Assembly (NCBI GenBank): GCA_948470065.1 | Contig: CAOKNO010000012.1 | Span: 1 to 48,184 of the forward strand | DNA: 48,184 nt | Origin: an uncultured Eubacterium sp. | GTDB lineage: Bacteria; Bacillota; Clostridia; Lachnospirales; Lachnospiraceae | Direction of reading: 5' to 3' | In this document: positions 23,152 to 31,868 of the stretch, one piece after another | Layout of the letters: each line of letters begins with the position of its first letter | How positions within the stretch are numbered: position 1 is the stretch's first letter | Program-made: the position numbers and the translations under genes | Notes under the pieces: model-generated | What the model saw: only the letters and a program-made list of their open reading frames with translations | What the model was told of the DNA's origin: nothing | The model's database searches: none

Positions 23152-24528
23152 ATGGAGAAGAAAAATACAGATGTAAAGGTGCCGTTGATCAGTAAGATTG
23201 CATATGGCATGGGGGATGTGGGGTGTAATTTCAGTTGGATGTTTGTCGGGAATTTCCTGATGATTTTTTATACGGATGTGTTTGGGATCGGGATGGGGGC
23301 GGTTGCAGGGCTGATGCTGTTTTCCCGGTTCTGGGACGCCATCAATGATCCGGTGATTGGAGGCCTGAGCGATAAGACGCATACAAGATGGGGGAGATAC
23401 CGTCCCTGGCTTCTCGTTGCCGCGCCTCTTACGGCTCTTGTGCTGATGCTTACCTTCTGGGCGCATCCAGATTGGCCGTCTACGGTAAAGATTGTCTACA
23501 TGGCGGTTACCTACTGTATCTTGGTGTTGGGCTATACGTGTGTGAATATCCCTTATGGGACGTTGTGCGGCGCGATGACGCAGAATATAGAAGAACGGGC
23601 GAAAATCAATACCTTCCGTTCGGTCAGCGCAATGGTTGCTATCGGTATCATCAATATTATAACGGTTCCTTTGATTGCGGCGCTTGGCAAAGGGAATGAC
23701 AGGCAAGGGTATCTTTTGGTTGCCGTGGTGTATGGATGTATTTTTGCAGCCTGCCATATTTTCTGCTTTGCCAAAACAAAAGAGGTCGTGGAAGCGCCTG
23801 AGAAGGAAAAAATATCCCTGAAGGTGCAATTGGCGTCTGTGGCGAAAAACAAGCCGTATATGATTGCGGTTGCTGGGCAGTTCTTATTTGGGGTAACGCT
23901 TTATGGGAGGAATGCGGATGCGCTTTATTATTTTACGTATGTGGAAGGCAACCAGGCCTTGTTCAGTACATATTCCCTTTGTATTATCCTTCCCTCGATC
24001 ATTGGCGCAGCCTGTTTCCCGGTTGTATTCCGCCTGACGAACAATAAGGGGCGTTCGGCGTCGATATTTGCATTGCTTACTGGAATCAGTATGTTTTGTA
24101 TGTACTTTTTTACCGCTGGGAAGTCTCCGGTTCCGTTTTACCTGTTTTCGTGCCTGGCGCAATTCTTCTTTTCTGGGTTTAATACGGCGATTTATGCGAT
24201 TGTGCCAGATTGCGTGGAGTACGGGGAATGGAAAACGGGGATCCGCAACGATGGGTTCCAGTATGCGTTTATTTCATTGGGGAATAAGATTGGGATGGCA
24301 ATCGGGACCTCTGTCTTAGCAGGCGTGTTAGGCGGTCTTGGATATATGGCGAACCAGCAGCAGAATCCGGCTGTGCTGGCGGTGATGAAGCATTCGTTTA
24401 CTACGGTTCCAGGCGTACTGTGGATTGTCACAGCGGCAGTCTTATATTTTTACCGCTTGAACAGGAAAGCGTATCATAAGATCGTGCAGGAAATCCAGGA
24501 GAGGAAGGAGAGTGGGAAACATGTATGA
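23152..24528 (+). CDS. GPH-family cation:sugar symporter
   Basis: A 458-residue membrane protein with about twelve transmembrane segments. GMGDVGCNFSW, RFWDAINDPVIGGLSDKT and RWGRYRPW are the hallmark of glycoside-pentoside-hexuronide (MelB/XynP) symporters. An ATG at 23146 directly abuts the GGAGG, so ATG 23152 with six bases of spacing is chosen. It overlaps the kinase gene by eight bases. It presumably imports the polyol or a glycoside used by this operon, coupled to Na+ or H+. Confidence 0.9.
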   Translation: MEKKNTDVKVPLISKIAYGMGDVGCNFSWMFVGNFLMIFYTDVFGIGMGAVAGLMLFSRFWDAINDPVIGGLSDKTHTRWGRYRPWLLVAAPLTALVLMLTFWAHPDWPSTVKIVYMAVTYCILVLGYTCVNIPYGTLCGAMTQNIEERAKINTFRSVSAMVAIGIINIITVPLIAALGKGNDRQGYLLVAVVYGCIFAACHIFCFAKTKEVVEAPEKEKISLKVQLASVAKNKPYMIAVAGQFLFGVTLYGRNADALYYFTYVEGNQALFSTYSLCIILPSIIGAACFPVVFRLTNNKGRSASIFALLTGISMFCMYFFTAGKSPVPFYLFSCLAQFFFSGFNTAIYAIVPDCVEYGEWKTGIRNDGFQYAFISLGNKIGMAIGTSVLAGVLGGLGYMANQQQNPAVLAVMKHSFTTVPGVLWIVTAAVLYFYRLNRKAYHKIVQEIQERKESGKHV

Positions 24529-25729
24529 CGTCGTAGCATTAGGGGAGCTGCTGGTTGATTTTATCCAAAATGGCAGCAACCAAAATGGAAATCCGGTGTT
24601 TGAGGCCAATCCGGGCGGGGCGCCCTGTAATGTGCTTGCAATGCTGGCGCGGCTTGGGTATCAGACGGCTTTTATTGGGAAAGTGGGGGAAGATTCTTTT
24701 GGAAAAATGTTAGGGGAAACCATCCAGGAAACGGGGATTTCTACAGAAGGCCTGGTGTATGGCGCCAACGTAAATACGACGCTGGCTTTCGTCCATTCGC
24801 TCACAGGCGGCGACAGGGACTTTTCCTTTTATAGAAGTCCAGGCGCGGACATTATGCTGGAAAAACAGGAGGTTAGCAGAAAATTAATAGAGGAATGCAG
24901 GATCTTTCATTTTGGCTCGCTTTCCCTTACCGATGATCCGGCAAGGACGGCAACAAAGCAGGCGGTTGCTTTTGCAAAGGAATCAGGGAAGCTGGTTTCC
25001 TTTGATCCGAATTACAGGGAGCCGTTATGGGAACGGGAGGAACAGGCAAAAGAGGCGATCTGGTATGGCATTGGCGCTTGTGATATTTTAAAGATTGCAG
25101 ATAATGAAATCAAATGGCTGACTGGGTTGGATGATTACGACGAAGGCGTACGGATGATACAAAAAAGGTCGGGGGCAAAGCTTATCAACGTGACGTTAGG
25201 CTGCCAGGGGAGTTTGTCGTATTATCTGGACAAAAAAGTATGCGGGAAACCATTTTTAAGCAACAAGACGATAGATACGACAGGCGCTGGCGATACGTTT
25301 TGCGCCGGGGTGCTGGGATTTGTCCTGGAGCATGGCCTGGATAACCTGAAAGAGGATGATTTGGAGGGGATGTTGTTATTTGCCAATGCGGCGGCTTCTA
25401 TTGTAACAACGCGTAAGGGGGCGTTGCGATCCATGCCAGGCAGAGAAGAGGTTGAGGGATTAATCCGGGGGAGAAGGCAGGAGCAAACGGGGCATAAAGT
25501 GATAAAAACAGTTCCTGTGGCGCTTCATTCCGTAGATAAGGTAAAAGGCTTTGTCAGAGATATGAGCCGGATAGAAGGAGACGTGCTTCTTCTGGCAGGA
25601 AAGTATGTGATTGATGCAAAATCCATTATGGGTATTTTCAGCCTGGATCTGTCCCATCCATTGCAGCTTCAAATCGAAGGCTGGAAAGAGGAATATGCGC
25701 AGATTATTGAAAAGTATATAGAGGAATAA
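24521..25729 (+). CDS. PfkB-family fructokinase fused to a C-terminal HPr-like domain
   Basis: A 402-residue protein. Residues 1 to about 320 are a PfkB sugar kinase, with GELLVDFIQN at the start, the GGAPCNVLAMLARLG substrate motif, and DTTGAGDTFCAGVLG with the catalytic Asp. After a linker, residues about 325-402 match the HPr fold of PTS phosphocarriers. IDAKSIMGIFSLDLSHPLQL corresponds to the Ser46 regulatory helix, with that Ser retained. The His15 HxRP signature is lost: a His in VALHSVDKV falls within one residue of the expected place, but Arg and Pro are absent. The domain may sense or receive HPr-kinase control and not carry phosphate. AAGGAG supports ATG 24521 over GTG 24512. Confidence 0.87.
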   Translation: MYDVVALGELLVDFIQNGSNQNGNPVFEANPGGAPCNVLAMLARLGYQTAFIGKVGEDSFGKMLGETIQETGISTEGLVYGANVNTTLAFVHSLTGGDRDFSFYRSPGADIMLEKQEVSRKLIEECRIFHFGSLSLTDDPARTATKQAVAFAKESGKLVSFDPNYREPLWEREEQAKEAIWYGIGACDILKIADNEIKWLTGLDDYDEGVRMIQKRSGAKLINVTLGCQGSLSYYLDKKVCGKPFLSNKTIDTTGAGDTFCAGVLGFVLEHGLDNLKEDDLEGMLLFANAAASIVTTRKGALRSMPGREEVEGLIRGRRQEQTGHKVIKTVPVALHSVDKVKGFVRDMSRIEGDVLLLAGKYVIDAKSIMGIFSLDLSHPLQLQIEGWKEEYAQIIEKYIEE

Positions 25730-25793
25730 ACCTTGGGCAGCAGGAAGAGATAAAAAACAGCCTGGCTCTACTTTTATGTCAAAGGACAGAAAA

Positions 25794-25839
25794 GAGGGTA
25801 TCGCCCAATCATCTGATTTGATGATTGGGCGATACCCTC
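25794..25839 (-). terminator. Terminator for the GH127 gene, perhaps bidirectional
   Basis: A perfect 20-bp stem (25794-25813 with 25820-25839) and a 6-base loop lies between the convergent fructokinase and GH127 genes. On the minus strand the stem is followed by CTTTT, fitting termination of the GH127 transcript. On the plus strand no T-run follows, but the stem is strong enough to affect both transcripts. Confidence 0.8.
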
Positions 25840-25856
25840 AGAAATCATAGATTCCG

Positions 25857-28800
25857 TTATTTTACTTTCACATGTACTGTCTTGCTGAATCCGGTATATA
25901 CTTTCTTCTTGCCGACTTTCTTGTAGGCTCTTACTTTATAGTAGTGGTTGCCCTTTTTCTTCTCTGTAAATGTTTTCTTTGCAGATTTCAGGGAAGCGGC
26001 TTTCTTGAATTTCCCGTTTTTCTTCGTTGCGTGGAAGATTTCATATCCAGTTGCGTTCTTTGCTTTCTTGAAGGTGACGGTTACTTTCTTGTTCTTTAAT
26101 TTTGCTTTCACGCTGGTAGGCGCTTTTACTATGTAAAGGCTCTTTACGCTGCTGTATGCGCCCTTCGCTGTGCCATTGTAAGCAATTACTTTGTAGTATG
26201 CGGTCTTACCTGGCGTTACCTTACTGTCTGTAAAAGATAATTTCTTTGTGGAACCCAGCTTCTTATAGTTCTTGGTCTTGCTGTAAGAACGGTATACTTC
26301 GTATTTGGTTGCATTCTTTGCAGATTTCCAAGTAACTTTTACCTTCTTGGCGCCGCTCCATGTTGCTTTTACGGAAGACGGTTTGCTTGGCTGTACCGGC
26401 GCTTTTACCAATGCACGGATCGCTGCGTTCAGGTTGTTTGTAGCCTTGTTGATGGTATTTTGATCAGCAGAGGCATTGGCCTGTACTTTTTTAGCTTCTG
26501 TAAGCGCTGCCTGCATTTTGCTCCAGCTTGCTGAAGTATAATCTTTCTGTAGCTTCTTGCCGGCTTCGGAAATAGCAGCGGCCAGCTTTGTCTTATCTGT
26601 CTTGCTTGGCGCAGGCTTCTTGACAAGAGCCTGGATGGCGGCTTCCAATGCATTTGCTGCTTGGTCAATGGTAGCCTGGTCTGCCAAGGCGTTTGCCTGT
26701 ACTTGTTTTGCTGCATCCAGCTTTTCTCTCATGTTTTTCCAGCTATCCGCCGTATATTTGGTTTCATCCATGGATTCCGCAATTGTGATTTCCGTTGCCA
26801 GTTTCCGTTTGTTGGAAGGAACGCCTTCTTCTGGGGAAACAGAAACCTTCAAATAAGTATGGTATGCTTCTGTTGCAAATTCTGGCGCGAACATTGGCAT
26901 AAAGTTATAGCCGTTTGTGGTGAGGACTGGGAAGCCGTTTGCTTCGTTTGTAGAGATTGTAACGTAATCCTCTAAATTCTTCGGCAATACTAAGGACTGC
27001 CAGTCCTTGCTGCTGTTCTGTGCAGCCATTACGAATGGACCGTACATCATGCTTGCCACTTCAGAGCCGTCCAGCGTATCTGGCGTCTTATCTAAGTGGA
27101 GAGACCAAGGCATAATAACTTCGATCACATCGTTTGCTTTGATCCCATTTAAGGTTACATAGGAGCTGACTGCAGCGTCGGATATTTTTACTTCGCCATT
27201 GACCTTTACGATAAAGCCCTTGGACGCCCAATAAGGTACGCGCAGCTTCATATTAAAGGACTGTGCGGTCTTGTTGTCGAGTTTCTGGACCGTAAGTTTG
27301 GTTGTTTCGGACGGGAATACCGTTTCCTGTACGACTTTTACACCCTTTTCGTCCCATGTAACCGTGGACGGCAGATAAAGCCCTACGTATAAGTCGCTGG
27401 CTGTCTTGGCATATGCTGCTTCCTGGTATTTTACATGGTTCTCCATCCCGGTGCCGTGGCAGCAGGTGAAGGAGTTGAAGTCGTCGCTAAGTTCGCTTGC
27501 CTTGTATGCCCCTGGGCAAATCGGAAGCATATAGGTTGTGGAATTGTGGGCGCTATCTGTTACGATTGGCGACTGTGAAGCCAAGATCTGGTTGTACAGC
27601 GTCCTTTCATAGTAATCCATATATTCCGCATTGTCTGGGTTATAATTGTTCAGCATCATGCTCAGCTTCATCATATTGTATGCCGCGCAGGTCTCACAGT
27701 TCCTGTCGCCGATATAGTTCGCCTGCTGGTATGGGCTTGTGAATTTCTCTCCAAGGCCCACGCCGCCTGTGGAGTATGCATACCTGGATACGGTCATCTG
27801 CCAGAAATTCTCTGCAACGTCGTAGTAGTACATTTCCGGGCTTCCAGCAGCAACCGTTGCTTCGTACATTTTGATTGCGCCGATGATCTGCGGGATATGC
27901 TGGTTCGCATGGCGTCCCTGGATATCGTCTATATTTGCAGAAAGCTTTTGGAAGAAGTTTGTGTTGTCAAATAACTTCGCGCCCTTTAAGAATACGTCGG
28001 CGTCGCTGTCCCCGTCTGCTTTTGCGTAGATATAAAGCTGCGCCATGGACTCGTTGAACCCACCGAACTCACCTGCGATATACATATCCCACATTTTGGT
28101 AAGCTGTTCCTGCGGAAGTACCCTCAAACGGTTGTATGCCCATTTCCCAAGGGCTTTTGCTGTGTCTAACGCCTCTTTATTCCCTGCGCAGCGGTATGCG
28201 TCGATCAGACCTGCGAGCAGCTTGTGGAGCGTATAGTAAGGAGCCCAAATCCCACTGTCTGGGCTTCCGTATGGTACATATTGTTCGAGCAATGCGAACT
28301 GATCCGGGGAATATGCGCTGATAAAGCCTTCGCCCCACTCGTTCGGGTCTTTACTCCAATTTGCAGTCAGCACGCCTTTCGTCTCAAAGGCTGCCGGATC
28401 GCCTTTGGACTTTAACTGTAGCCTGCGCATTTCGCTTACCATGCCGTCTAGCTTGGCATTCAGTTCTGGATCCTTTGTCGATGCATAGGCAAGGGACAAA
28501 GCGGAGAGGTAATGGCCAGTGGAGTGCCCGCGGAGCAGCCCGGTCGGCGCGTCCCATCCGCCTAATGGCTTCACGTTTGCGATCTTATCGTTTTCCCCAA
28601 ATGTCTTGTAGAAGTTATAGAGCATCTGATCGTTGTTCAGTAATTTCAGGTATGTAATATCACGTTCCCTGTTCTGTGTCAGGATTGATCCATCTTCACC
28701 AATCTTATCCAAAGAGATATCGTTTAGGTTAAAGCTGCTGGATACTGCCTGTTTTACAGGCTCTGTACCTTCCGTTACGGTTACGTTTGCAGTAACGGGT

Positions 28801-30437
28801 TCTGTAAGGCCTTCCACACGGCCTTCTACGGTAAAGTTCCCTGGTGCGGCATATTGGTTTTCGTCGATTTTTGCCGGCCAAGTGATTTTGAGTGTCCCTG
28901 TGCTTCCATCCGAATAAGATACGCGCAGGAAGTTGGGAAGGGACGGGCTGTGGCCAGCCAATGTGTTGACGTCGAGGGTATCTGCCTTATCAATAATCGT
29001 CGCAGAACCATGCGACGCCCATACGGTCACGTCAATATAAACGGAGTCGCTTGTAGTCCCATGTGTAAGCGTTCCCTTTAGCTTGCCAGTTGCGTCTGCA
29101 GATCCGATTGCCGGGCGGGCTACCTGTGCGGTATAATTGCCGTCTTCCCCGGGCTGTCCTGGTACGGTGATAACGCCCGGCGCGCCTTCCCATGTCCAGG
29201 TAACGGAAGAACCCCATTCCCCAACGGAAGGCAGGGAAATTGTCGGTGTAAAGACATTGGAAAGGGAACCGACTGCCTGGACAACAGCTTCCTTGTCGCG
29301 TTCTACCATTTCCTGTGCGGAGAGTAGTTTAGCAACGGTAACAGGGATTGCCCTTGTGCTAGGGGTTCCATTTCCATAAGAAACGGTTGCCGTAAGCGTA
29401 CCAGTTGAATCGCCTGCTTCGTTGGCGGGCCTTGTTACCTTTGCTGTGTAATATCCATCGTCTCCTAACGCTCCGACTTCAATGGCTGCATTCTCGCTTG
29501 TCCAAGTAATGGAAGAACCATTGACTCCTCTAGAAGGAAGTTTGAAGTCTTTTGTAATAGCGGAAACGTCGCCTAAATTAATGGCGTTTTTATCTTCTGT
29601 AATAATGTCGTCATCCGATGGGTTGAAGGATGCAGCGATTTCATCAGCGCTCAACGCCCGGTTGTAAATCTTAAATTCTGCGAAAGCGCCTGTTGTGGTG
29701 CCATCTGTTACAGAGTAGGTATTTCCGATATAGTTCATGGTAGTATGGCCAAGATCTTTTACATTGATGTTGGTTTCTACTTCCCCAAGCTGTTTGCCGT
29801 TCTCATAATAACGTAATTTTGTGCCATCCATAACCACTGTGGTCAGGATCCAGCGGCCGGTGTCTATGATGGAGTGCTTCACAAACGATTGGTTGGAGTT
29901 CCAGCCGTCTTTGCTGATGGTAGTCATTGAGCCGTGACCAGAGCCTGGCCAACTGTCTGCCCACAGGAAGAAATATTTATTTTCATCTGACTGGAAGTTC
30001 CAAAGGCTGCGGAATGCGTGATCGCTTCCTGGACGAAGCTTCACCCACAGGCTGATGGTCGCGGAATCGCAGTCGTCGAGAATCCCGTCTGGAAGCTGTA
30101 AGTATGGGCCATACCGCTCATCCTTTGTGTTGAGGTTCATAGCTTTTACCTTCTGCCCAAAAATGACCTCATCCGTAAAAGAATAAGTGCCAGCAAGGGA
30201 GCCTTCTGCTTTTGTCAGTTCCCCACTGTGCTCTGGATTGCCAGTTTTATCGCTGACAACGGTAGATTCGCTGTTATCGCCCTGGTCAAAATCATAGTAC
30301 AGGATAAGGCCTTCTTCGGATTGTGCCATAGGTTCCGCCTGCACGGCCAGTCCCTGGAACGATATCCCGGTAAAGGCAAGCGCAAAGGACAACGTAAGCG
30401 CTAACAGCCGGTTGAAAAGTTGCTTTTCTTTTCTCAT
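25857..30437 (-). CDS. Secreted multidomain GH127 (beta-L-arabinofuranosidase-type) protein
   Basis: A 1526-residue exported enzyme. Domain order is signal peptide (about 1-34), LamG/concanavalin-like domain (about 42-270), two atrophied bacterial Ig-like domains (about 275-475), a Big_4-like domain (about 480-560) and the GH127/DUF1680 catalytic domain (about 565-1180). Two FIVAR helical repeats (about 1207-1347) and two Lys-rich Fn3-like domains to the end follow. The catalytic region has GGWDAPTGLLRGHSTGHYLS. It also carries the Glu and Cys of NCETC near 913 and the Cys pair of FTCCHGTGMENH near 990, matching the zinc site and Cys nucleophile spacing of HypBA1. Substrate is probably terminal beta-L-arabinofuranose of plant glycans. 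No LPXTG or SLH anchor is seen. GGAGG lies seven bases upstream. Confidence 0.92.
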   Translation of the reverse strand: MRKEKQLFNRLLALTLSFALAFTGISFQGLAVQAEPMAQSEEGLILYYDFDQGDNSESTVVSDKTGNPEHSGELTKAEGSLAGTYSFTDEVIFGQKVKAMNLNTKDERYGPYLQLPDGILDDCDSATISLWVKLRPGSDHAFRSLWNFQSDENKYFFLWADSWPGSGHGSMTTISKDGWNSNQSFVKHSIIDTGRWILTTVVMDGTKLRYYENGKQLGEVETNINVKDLGHTTMNYIGNTYSVTDGTTTGAFAEFKIYNRALSADEIAASFNPSDDDIITEDKNAINLGDVSAITKDFKLPSRGVNGSSITWTSENAAIEVGALGDDGYYTAKVTRPANEAGDSTGTLTATVSYGNGTPSTRAIPVTVAKLLSAQEMVERDKEAVVQAVGSLSNVFTPTISLPSVGEWGSSVTWTWEGAPGVITVPGQPGEDGNYTAQVARPAIGSADATGKLKGTLTHGTTSDSVYIDVTVWASHGSATIIDKADTLDVNTLAGHSPSLPNFLRVSYSDGSTGTLKITWPAKIDENQYAAPGNFTVEGRVEGLTEPVTANVTVTEGTEPVKQAVSSSFNLNDISLDKIGEDGSILTQNRERDITYLKLLNNDQMLYNFYKTFGENDKIANVKPLGGWDAPTGLLRGHSTGHYLSALSLAYASTKDPELNAKLDGMVSEMRRLQLKSKGDPAAFETKGVLTANWSKDPNEWGEGFISAYSPDQFALLEQYVPYGSPDSGIWAPYYTLHKLLAGLIDAYRCAGNKEALDTAKALGKWAYNRLRVLPQEQLTKMWDMYIAGEFGGFNESMAQLYIYAKADGDSDADVFLKGAKLFDNTNFFQKLSANIDDIQGRHANQHIPQIIGAIKMYEATVAAGSPEMYYYDVAENFWQMTVSRYAYSTGGVGLGEKFTSPYQQANYIGDRNCETCAAYNMMKLSMMLNNYNPDNAEYMDYYERTLYNQILASQSPIVTDSAHNSTTYMLPICPGAYKASELSDDFNSFTCCHGTGMENHVKYQEAAYAKTASDLYVGLYLPSTVTWDEKGVKVVQETVFPSETTKLTVQKLDNKTAQSFNMKLRVPYWASKGFIVKVNGEVKISDAAVSSYVTLNGIKANDVIEVIMPWSLHLDKTPDTLDGSEVASMMYGPFVMAAQNSSKDWQSLVLPKNLEDYVTISTNEANGFPVLTTNGYNFMPMFAPEFATEAYHTYLKVSVSPEEGVPSNKRKLATEITIAESMDETKYTADSWKNMREKLDAAKQVQANALADQATIDQAANALEAAIQALVKKPAPSKTDKTKLAAAISEAGKKLQKDYTSASWSKMQAALTEAKKVQANASADQNTINKATNNLNAAIRALVKAPVQPSKPSSVKATWSGAKKVKVTWKSAKNATKYEVYRSYSKTKNYKKLGSTKKLSFTDSKVTPGKTAYYKVIAYNGTAKGAYSSVKSLYIVKAPTSVKAKLKNKKVTVTFKKAKNATGYEIFHATKKNGKFKKAASLKSAKKTFTEKKKGNHYYKVRAYKKVGKKKVYTGFSKTVHVKVK

Positions 30438-30551
30438 AAAAAATCCTCCTTTTTATTTGCCTAGGCATTGGGCTTTGGGACGCTCCATATGCCTATTACT
30501 ACGTGTACTACTCAGTATATAATTATGTGGAAGGCCTTTCCAGGATGATAT

Positions 30552-30579
30552 TTTATAGTCCCTGCAATATTTTAAACAA
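30552..30579 (-). promoter_or_regulatory. Possible promoter of the GH127 gene
   Basis: On the minus strand TTGTTT (30579-30574) and TATAAA (30557-30552) are 16 bases apart, about 115 bases upstream of the start codon. The match is moderate and no other candidate was clearly better. Confidence 0.35.
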
Positions 30580-30781
30580 GAAGTGTTATTTGTGCGTTTT
30601 GTCCATATATTTTTCTGGAAGAATATAGTATACTTTACTTGCAGGCAAGACGGTTATGGATTGTTGTTTATCAGCCGTCCAGTTGGACGGTACGTGGCGT
30701 CCGATGTACGGGATTTTGCGGGCGATAGCCGGGATTCCCTACATGGGATGGAGCGCACGAAATTTTACAAAGGAGGTGCAT

Positions 30782-30952
30782 ATGGGATTATTTCAATGCC
30801 TGAATAAAAATGTGACAAGAAGTTCCAGATTAAGTTACTGGCCGGTTCGGCCTATTGCCCTGTTATTTTTCGGTTCCGCAGAGTATAGCTGCCCTGCGGT
30901 TGGCAGACATTTGGAAGGGAAGGTGCATTGTTGTCAGCGTTCTGCATCCTGA
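30782..30952 (+). CDS. Possible 56-residue peptide with a strong ribosome binding site
   Basis: ATG 30782 is preceded by AAAGGAGGTG with five bases of spacing, one of the best sites in the window. The frame encodes a 56-residue peptide with a hydrophobic centre (RPIALLFFGSAEYSC) and five cysteines. I know no family like it. The good site could be a remnant of a lost gene, so the call is weak. Confidence 0.25.
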   Translation: MGLFQCLNKNVTRSSRLSYWPVRPIALLFFGSAEYSCPAVGRHLEGKVHCCQRSAS

Positions 30953-31303
30953 AGTCAGTGCAGATAAGTTACTGGTATTTATCGACCTTGAAACAGTTCC
31001 ATGATGTAGGATCTGCTGTTTGCGCCTGAATGTGTGCATTGTGTTGTCTGCGTATATACAAATTCAGAATAAAACCCATCCTCTTTGCAGTAAAAGACGG
31101 CGGGGCGGATGGTTGGGGAGATAGGAGGAATCGTTTACTGGAAAACGGAGGGGAAATGATATAGCGGGTTGGCTAATTTTTTAGAAGATTTTTTTACGGT
31201 TATTCCCGTAGGCAACGTGCCAGGTAAATCGGTATTACATAGTTCTGGTGGCTGCGGGGTTTTTGGCATTCAAAATCTGAAGTAATGGAAAAAGGAGGGC
31301 ATC

Positions 31304-31687
31304 ATGGAGAAAAAGTTCGGATTGTCAGAAACGGAATATGAAATGATGGAGTATTTCTGGGATAACCCTGGTAAGAAAAGCTTTAAAGAGATTTTTGCTT
31401 ATTTTAACGACGAAAAAGGGAAGGATTGGAAGAAGCAGACCTTAAGCACGTTTCTGAGCATCCTTCAGAAGCGTGGATGCCTGAAGGCAGATATGTCTGG
31501 GAAGAAATATTTGTATTCCCCTACCCGTTCCAGAGAGAAGCACGTAACCGCCTGGGTGCGCCAATTGTGTAAGGAGGCGTTTGGAAATTCTTTGGTGAAC
31601 TTCCTTCATGCCTATTCTGGCGGGCGGAAGCTGAACGCGAAAGACGCAGAGGATCTGCGGCTGTTTTTGGAAAAGAATGAGAAGTAA
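31304..31687 (+). CDS. BlaI/MecI/CopY-family transcriptional repressor
   Basis: A 127-residue winged-helix regulator. FGLSETEYEMMEYFWDN is the typical N-terminus, with LSTFLSILQKRGCLKADMSG as the recognition helix and wing and a dimerising C-terminal helix region. AAAGGAGG supports the start. Such repressors control beta-lactamase or copper genes and are normally paired with a BlaR1-type M56 metalloprotease sensor. None is adjacent here, so the inducing mechanism is unknown. Possible targets are the neighbouring GH127 region or the transport cluster; this is inference. Confidence 0.87.
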   Translation: MEKKFGLSETEYEMMEYFWDNPGKKSFKEIFAYFNDEKGKDWKKQTLSTFLSILQKRGCLKADMSGKKYLYSPTRSREKHVTAWVRQLCKEAFGNSLVNFLHAYSGGRKLNAKDAEDLRLFLEKNEK

Positions 31688-31714
31688 TTGGATATAAGGA
31701 ATAGCATTAGATCG

Positions 31715-31758
31715 GGGCTGCCGCACGCCTGCTTTCGCAGGGATTGGTGCGGCAGCCC
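31715..31758 (+). terminator. Long GC-rich hairpin after the BlaI-like gene
   Basis: GGGCTGCCGCAC (31715-31726) pairs perfectly with GTGCGGCAGCCC (31747-31758) around a 20-base loop. No T-run follows directly, so termination is likely but not certain. Confidence 0.5.
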
Positions 31759-31868
31759 TGAAATTTATGGTTGTTTTCCTAGGCGTTTTTTTATATACTG
31801 AATGAAACGGCGGCAGGCGCGCCTGGGAAGTGATTCAGGCGAGGGGACAGGAAGGGAAGAGGTGGCAT

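Larger units (their letters stand above)
30438..31303. other. 866-base region without a convincing gene
   Basis: Apart from the possible GH127 promoter and one short reading frame at 30782, I see no recognisable protein, RNA gene or long repeat. It contains a small CCGTCC-AGTT-GGACGG dyad at 30675-30690. The composition is mixed and several short frames are interrupted, which suggests long leaders or decayed sequence. Confidence 0.5.

Noticed and set aside
23008-23829. 273-residue antisense frame over the symporter start
   Set aside because: It is rich in His, Pro and Arg, as expected for the complement of a membrane protein gene, and covers two real gene starts.
25794-25839. Perfect 20-bp inverted repeat considered as a mobile-element end or recombination site
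   Set aside because: It occurs once, lies between convergent genes and has a T-run on the minus strand, so a terminator explains it.
25857-26700. Tandem homologous segments in the GH127 gene considered as a CRISPR-like or satellite repeat
   Set aside because: They are diverged protein-domain repeats (two FIVAR and two Fn3-like domains) in a continuous reading frame.
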